A DNA stretch of 64,000 nucleotides from Anticarsia gemmatalis (lineage: Eukaryota > Arthropoda > Insecta > Lepidoptera > Erebidae), in NCBI RefSeq assembly GCF_050436995.1, contig NC_134749.1, positions 13,658,001 through 13,722,000 on the forward strand, written 5' to 3'. Numbering within the stretch: position 1 is the first letter of the stretch; each line of letters begins with the position of its first letter. Positions 60,309-64,000 of this stretch are shown here, in pieces. The translations under genes and the position numbers were made by a program. Under the pieces are notes generated by a model. It was given only the letters and a program-made list of their open reading frames with translations. It had not been told where the DNA came from and made no database searches.

Positions 60309-60515
60309 CTATAACCAGGTCGGCTCATGATGAGAAACCAAATTACAGAACTCCTCACAAATCAAAGTCGGTTCATTCCGTCTTTTCATTAGGCGCAGCG
60401 CTCGACACCAATTTATTAGAGCACCCGAATTAACAACCCGAGTTGCCAACTCTCGGACCTTATTAACTCTCGAATCGTCAGCGTCACATTTACTTGACAA
60501 AGTACTTAAAATATG
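60309..60515 (-). other. Unassigned minus-strand open frame
   Basis: The minus strand is open for about 68 codons (SSKCDADDSRVNKVRELATR, VVNSGALINWCRALRLMKRR, NEPTLICEEFCNLVSHHEP) with no ATG start. The composition is protein-like and GC-richer than the surroundings, but I recognise no family. No good splice sites were identified. It may be a relic of a mobile element. Confidence 0.2.
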
Positions 60516-63500
60516 TTAAAAATTACAGAATTTGCGTCAGATATTTTACTTACTATGATTTTTCATTTACCAGCTGATGACATTACTAGTTGATTGTTGA
60601 AAAACCAGTAGAGTACATTAGTGTACTTATAACTTAGACATTTATTTTATATATTCTTTATTGACATAATAAAAATATTTTCAGAGAAAAGGCAATTTAA
60701 AGCTAGCGATTGATACGGGCCATACCTACTAAACTTTAAAAAAATCTACCGTGTAACCTAAGCATTATTACAAACTTAAAAATAAAACAAACATTTCAAA
60801 GTCTGTATCCGATTTAGTGGAAAAGAAACTATCCTTAATTACACTTCTCCCTCAATTACACTCGTGAATTTCGGGAAATTTACTAAGTTGGGAACACTGT
60901 TACCTACCAAAAGCGAAGCACAATTTAATTATGGTAATTAAAATAAACACTTCGGTCATTCACTTTTAAACTGCTCTTTTGTCAGTCGTTGAATAAGGAC
61001 AAGAGATTCCTCTGCATTCGAGATGATTGCAAAAGCGGTGACTGTGGTTTGACCTCTTTAAGTGATTACACTTCACAGGAAACGGTTGATACTTTTCCGG
61101 GAAAATTCGGTGCCTTCAAAGGCTTTGCTTTAGGCTGAATGGATGTTTAACAATAGTATCAAACCTTGTGTGCGTGAAATGAGTAAGTGTAGTGTGAAGG
61201 AATAATGTTTTTAAAACTTATGTTCTTTAAAAAGGATAGCTAGGAATCTGTTTAGTTTATCTCAATTCAATTCTATGAAAATGATACTCTAAAGGCAAAA
61301 GCAACGAAAACAAAATGTCTAGGAATAGGTAGAATAAGTTCTGCGAATATTTAACCGACTTCAAAACAGAAAGATATACTTAATTTGACTATACTTTTCT
61401 AATTAGAACAAGTATATTATTACCCTCTTAATACCCTCTTAATATTACAGCAACAATTAATTATCAATTTTGATTTCATCACAGATCCTATTAGCTTTAA
61501 CTATTTAATTTTAGATATGAACAATGTGATGAATGAAATACCTAAATCAAATACCATCTGCTATAATTCTAGTTGACACTTTAATCTAAATGACTATACT
61601 ATGAATAGAGCAGTTCAGCGATAGTGACTAGAAAATGATGAATAACAAACATTATTCACTTATGATGTTGATATTAGTAATCTTCTCCGTGATTTAGATG
61701 GCTGGATATCAATTTACAAGAAACTACATGATTCACGTGACCTTTCGCTTGTAACTTTGGTAAAATAATCCACCCTGAATTTTATGAAAATCATTGTAGC
61801 TGAAATTGTCAAAGCCTACAGGTACAAATAAACCAATATCTGCCAGTCTGTCTGTTACGTATTAACGCTCAAACTGCTTTTACTGAAATAAGTGAAATAC
61901 GGCATGAAAATAGTTGCATACCAAACTCAAATATAGTCCAAATCATGATAACTGTACACACGTTCATCCTCATTATACAGATATATGGTCTAAATCATTA
62001 AAATTATTTCTTAGGCTTTCTTTTATCATTTTAATCTTACGGTGTGATCTTAAAACGAGGCTGGTACATTTTCTTTCCATTTAATACCGTAATGATCGTA
62101 CTCTATAATTTAACCTGCTCTTTTTACGCTTTTTCTATTAAAGTGGTAGTATATTTCAACCCCTTTTAAAGGGTTTTGTTAGTAAAATGCGTTTCTACGT
62201 GACGTGCTTGATAAATGAGGGTTCGCTCTTTTAAAGATACAATTTGGCGAATTTTCAATAAGTAAACGATAATGCCTTTGGTATGAAGTTAAAAGAAATT
62301 GTATAGTGGACATTCTTATGTTAAAGTTGTGTTTTGGATTATATTTCTAAAATAAATTTTGTTTTCAGATCACGCCTCGTATTATATAAATTAAAAATCG
62401 TACGATTTTCTGTCTCTTTCTTTTACTTATGCAATTTAACTAGACCATTGAGATATAATAGACTATTTAGATTATTCGAGAGGCTTTGAAAAGTTGAATG
62501 CACGTGACAAACTCCTTTTGTTAACGCCATTAAAAAGAAACTATAGTCTTGAGTCAAGGATCTACTGAAAATTCACTTTCTGTATCGATTGACTATCATA
62601 AGTAAATAAAAAGTAAAGTTAAGTGTCAGCATTTGACCTAAATGAATAAGCGATTTGATTTAACTTTGATTTTCTCTTAAAAGTACAACGACTGAAAACT
62701 GAAACGATATTCAACTAAAATGGCAAGTAAATTATTTTTCTATTTTCAAAACGTTCGAGTGGTAGATACAACGTGAGATGTAGTGTCCTTCAATATTATG
62801 TAGGTTAGTTGTTTCTTATTATGTGTTTGTGAGTAGCTTCCACAAAACGAAGCAGGAAAAATACATTTAACTTCTGCTCACAGAAATACTTGGAACTATC
62901 AGTTCACATCGAACTAAAATAGTTTCCAAAAGAAATGAATTTTCCGAAAACATTGATTCAAAAGAACTTTTAAACTTTTTAGTATTCTATTAAACTACGA
63001 TAAGTGATACTTGTTCAAAGAAATACAAATGTTAATCAACAAACAGCAAACATTATACGAAATCCTGAGGATTCCTAGAATTCGGTCCGCAAGTTCCGTT
63101 ACTCACATAACAACGATTTAGATTACTCTACGAAGCGAACGTGAATGTAGGGTTTCGATTTGTCAATATTGGGTCCAGGGATTAAACTGGAAGGCTCGTA
63201 GGACACGTCATGACAAATAAAAGGGGTCGATACTGTATCGGTTTTCGCTTCGCTATAAATAAAATTATATGTGCTACAAGTTATGTCGCTAAGCCATGGA
63301 ATCGCTTGGTCAATGACTTTTCTTGCATAGTTACAGAATGGAACTCCCGCACTTCAAATGTATAATATCACAATTTATTCATACAAATATAACCAAAGTA
63401 CGTAAATTCTATATTATATGACAAATTGTAATGTCACCGACGGTACACGAATTGAAAGTGCCATTGCACAGTACGCATCATTCAAAACTTTATTCTTTAT

Positions 63501-64000
63501 CTTTTTATTACTAAACACAATATAATAGCATAGCACAATAGTTAGCATTGCCACTGGCAAAAAAGCATCTTTTTAAACAATAACAAATTACTACCAATCT
63601 AAAAACGATATTTTGTGGACCAATCACTTGCAAAACGACTTAATGTATTGAACTTCATATTTTCAGTATTTATGTTAAATATGGACATTTAAATGCGCTA
63701 ACACGGTTGAGGTAATTGCACTAAGTCCTAATATGTCTTAAGAAGGCACTGTGTAAATACGTACCCACGTACTCAGTCATACCGCTCTCAGGTTGTAGAG
63801 AATCAATCTAGATGTCCCGCTAAAAGCTTATTAATGTTTGAGGTGTAGCTAGAGGCGATAGTCAGGTCTTGGGCAAAATGCCAGCGCTACACTTAAATAT
63901 TATATTCGTTGTAAGGGTAAAAGATAGGATTAGTATGTTTTACTGTTTATATACAAATAGTGTATAACGTAATGGGAGATATTTTTATTCCTTATAAAGA
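60516..64000. other. AT-rich DNA, nothing recognised
   Basis: This is 3.5 kb without any open frame, repeat boundary or palindrome that I can support. It is the least repeat-dense part of the window. Confidence 0.4.

Overview
The window looks like moth (Lepidoptera, probably noctuid-like) nuclear DNA. It is AT-rich and almost entirely non-coding, and it is filled with repeats typical of lepidopteran genomes: Helitrons with A/T flanks and CTAG ends, two tRNA-derived SINE families, an RTE-type LINE corpse, a LINE 3' tail, mariner-like MITEs and several foldback elements. No rRNA, functional tRNA, CRISPR or prokaryotic feature was seen.

The one convincing gene is on the + strand in the right half: the C-terminal half of a class A (rhodopsin-family) peptide-type GPCR. 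It is spread over five exons (35981-36086, 47524-47621, 52830-52998, 56478-56599, 57265-57459). The exons join in frame with consensus splice sites. They encode extracellular loop 2, TM5, loop 3, TM6 with CWLP, TM7 with NPIVY, helix 8 and the tail, about 229 residues, ending at TAA 57457-57459. The exons for TM1-TM4 were not found; they may lie upstream of the window or have been missed. The ligand cannot be named from this sequence.

Layout. 1-3210: repeat fragments and a 2.25 kb DNA transposon (TSD AAAT) carrying a dead RTE reverse transcriptase. 3.4-21.2 kb: repeat-rich DNA with MITEs, SINEs, Helitrons, palindromes and a foldback. 21.2-23.2 kb: a 1.95 kb interval bounded by inverted CAGGGTGT ends and TA, enclosing a CpG-rich block and a plausible first exon with a small open frame. 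23.2-35.9 kb: a very recent 190-bp-arm foldback, a textbook Helitron, and one unassigned open frame at 31453-31683. 35.9-57.5 kb: the GPCR exons and four introns loaded with SINEs and Helitrons, including two Helitrons abutting head to tail. 57.5-64 kb: a mariner-like MITE only 25 bp after the GPCR stop codon, then mostly featureless AT-rich DNA.

No previously undescribed biological system could be demonstrated. The most useful leads are the promoter-like block enclosed by inverted transposon ends, the long near-identical hairpin, the MITE in the GPCR 3' UTR, the missing N-terminal half of the receptor, and the uniform orientation of one SINE family.
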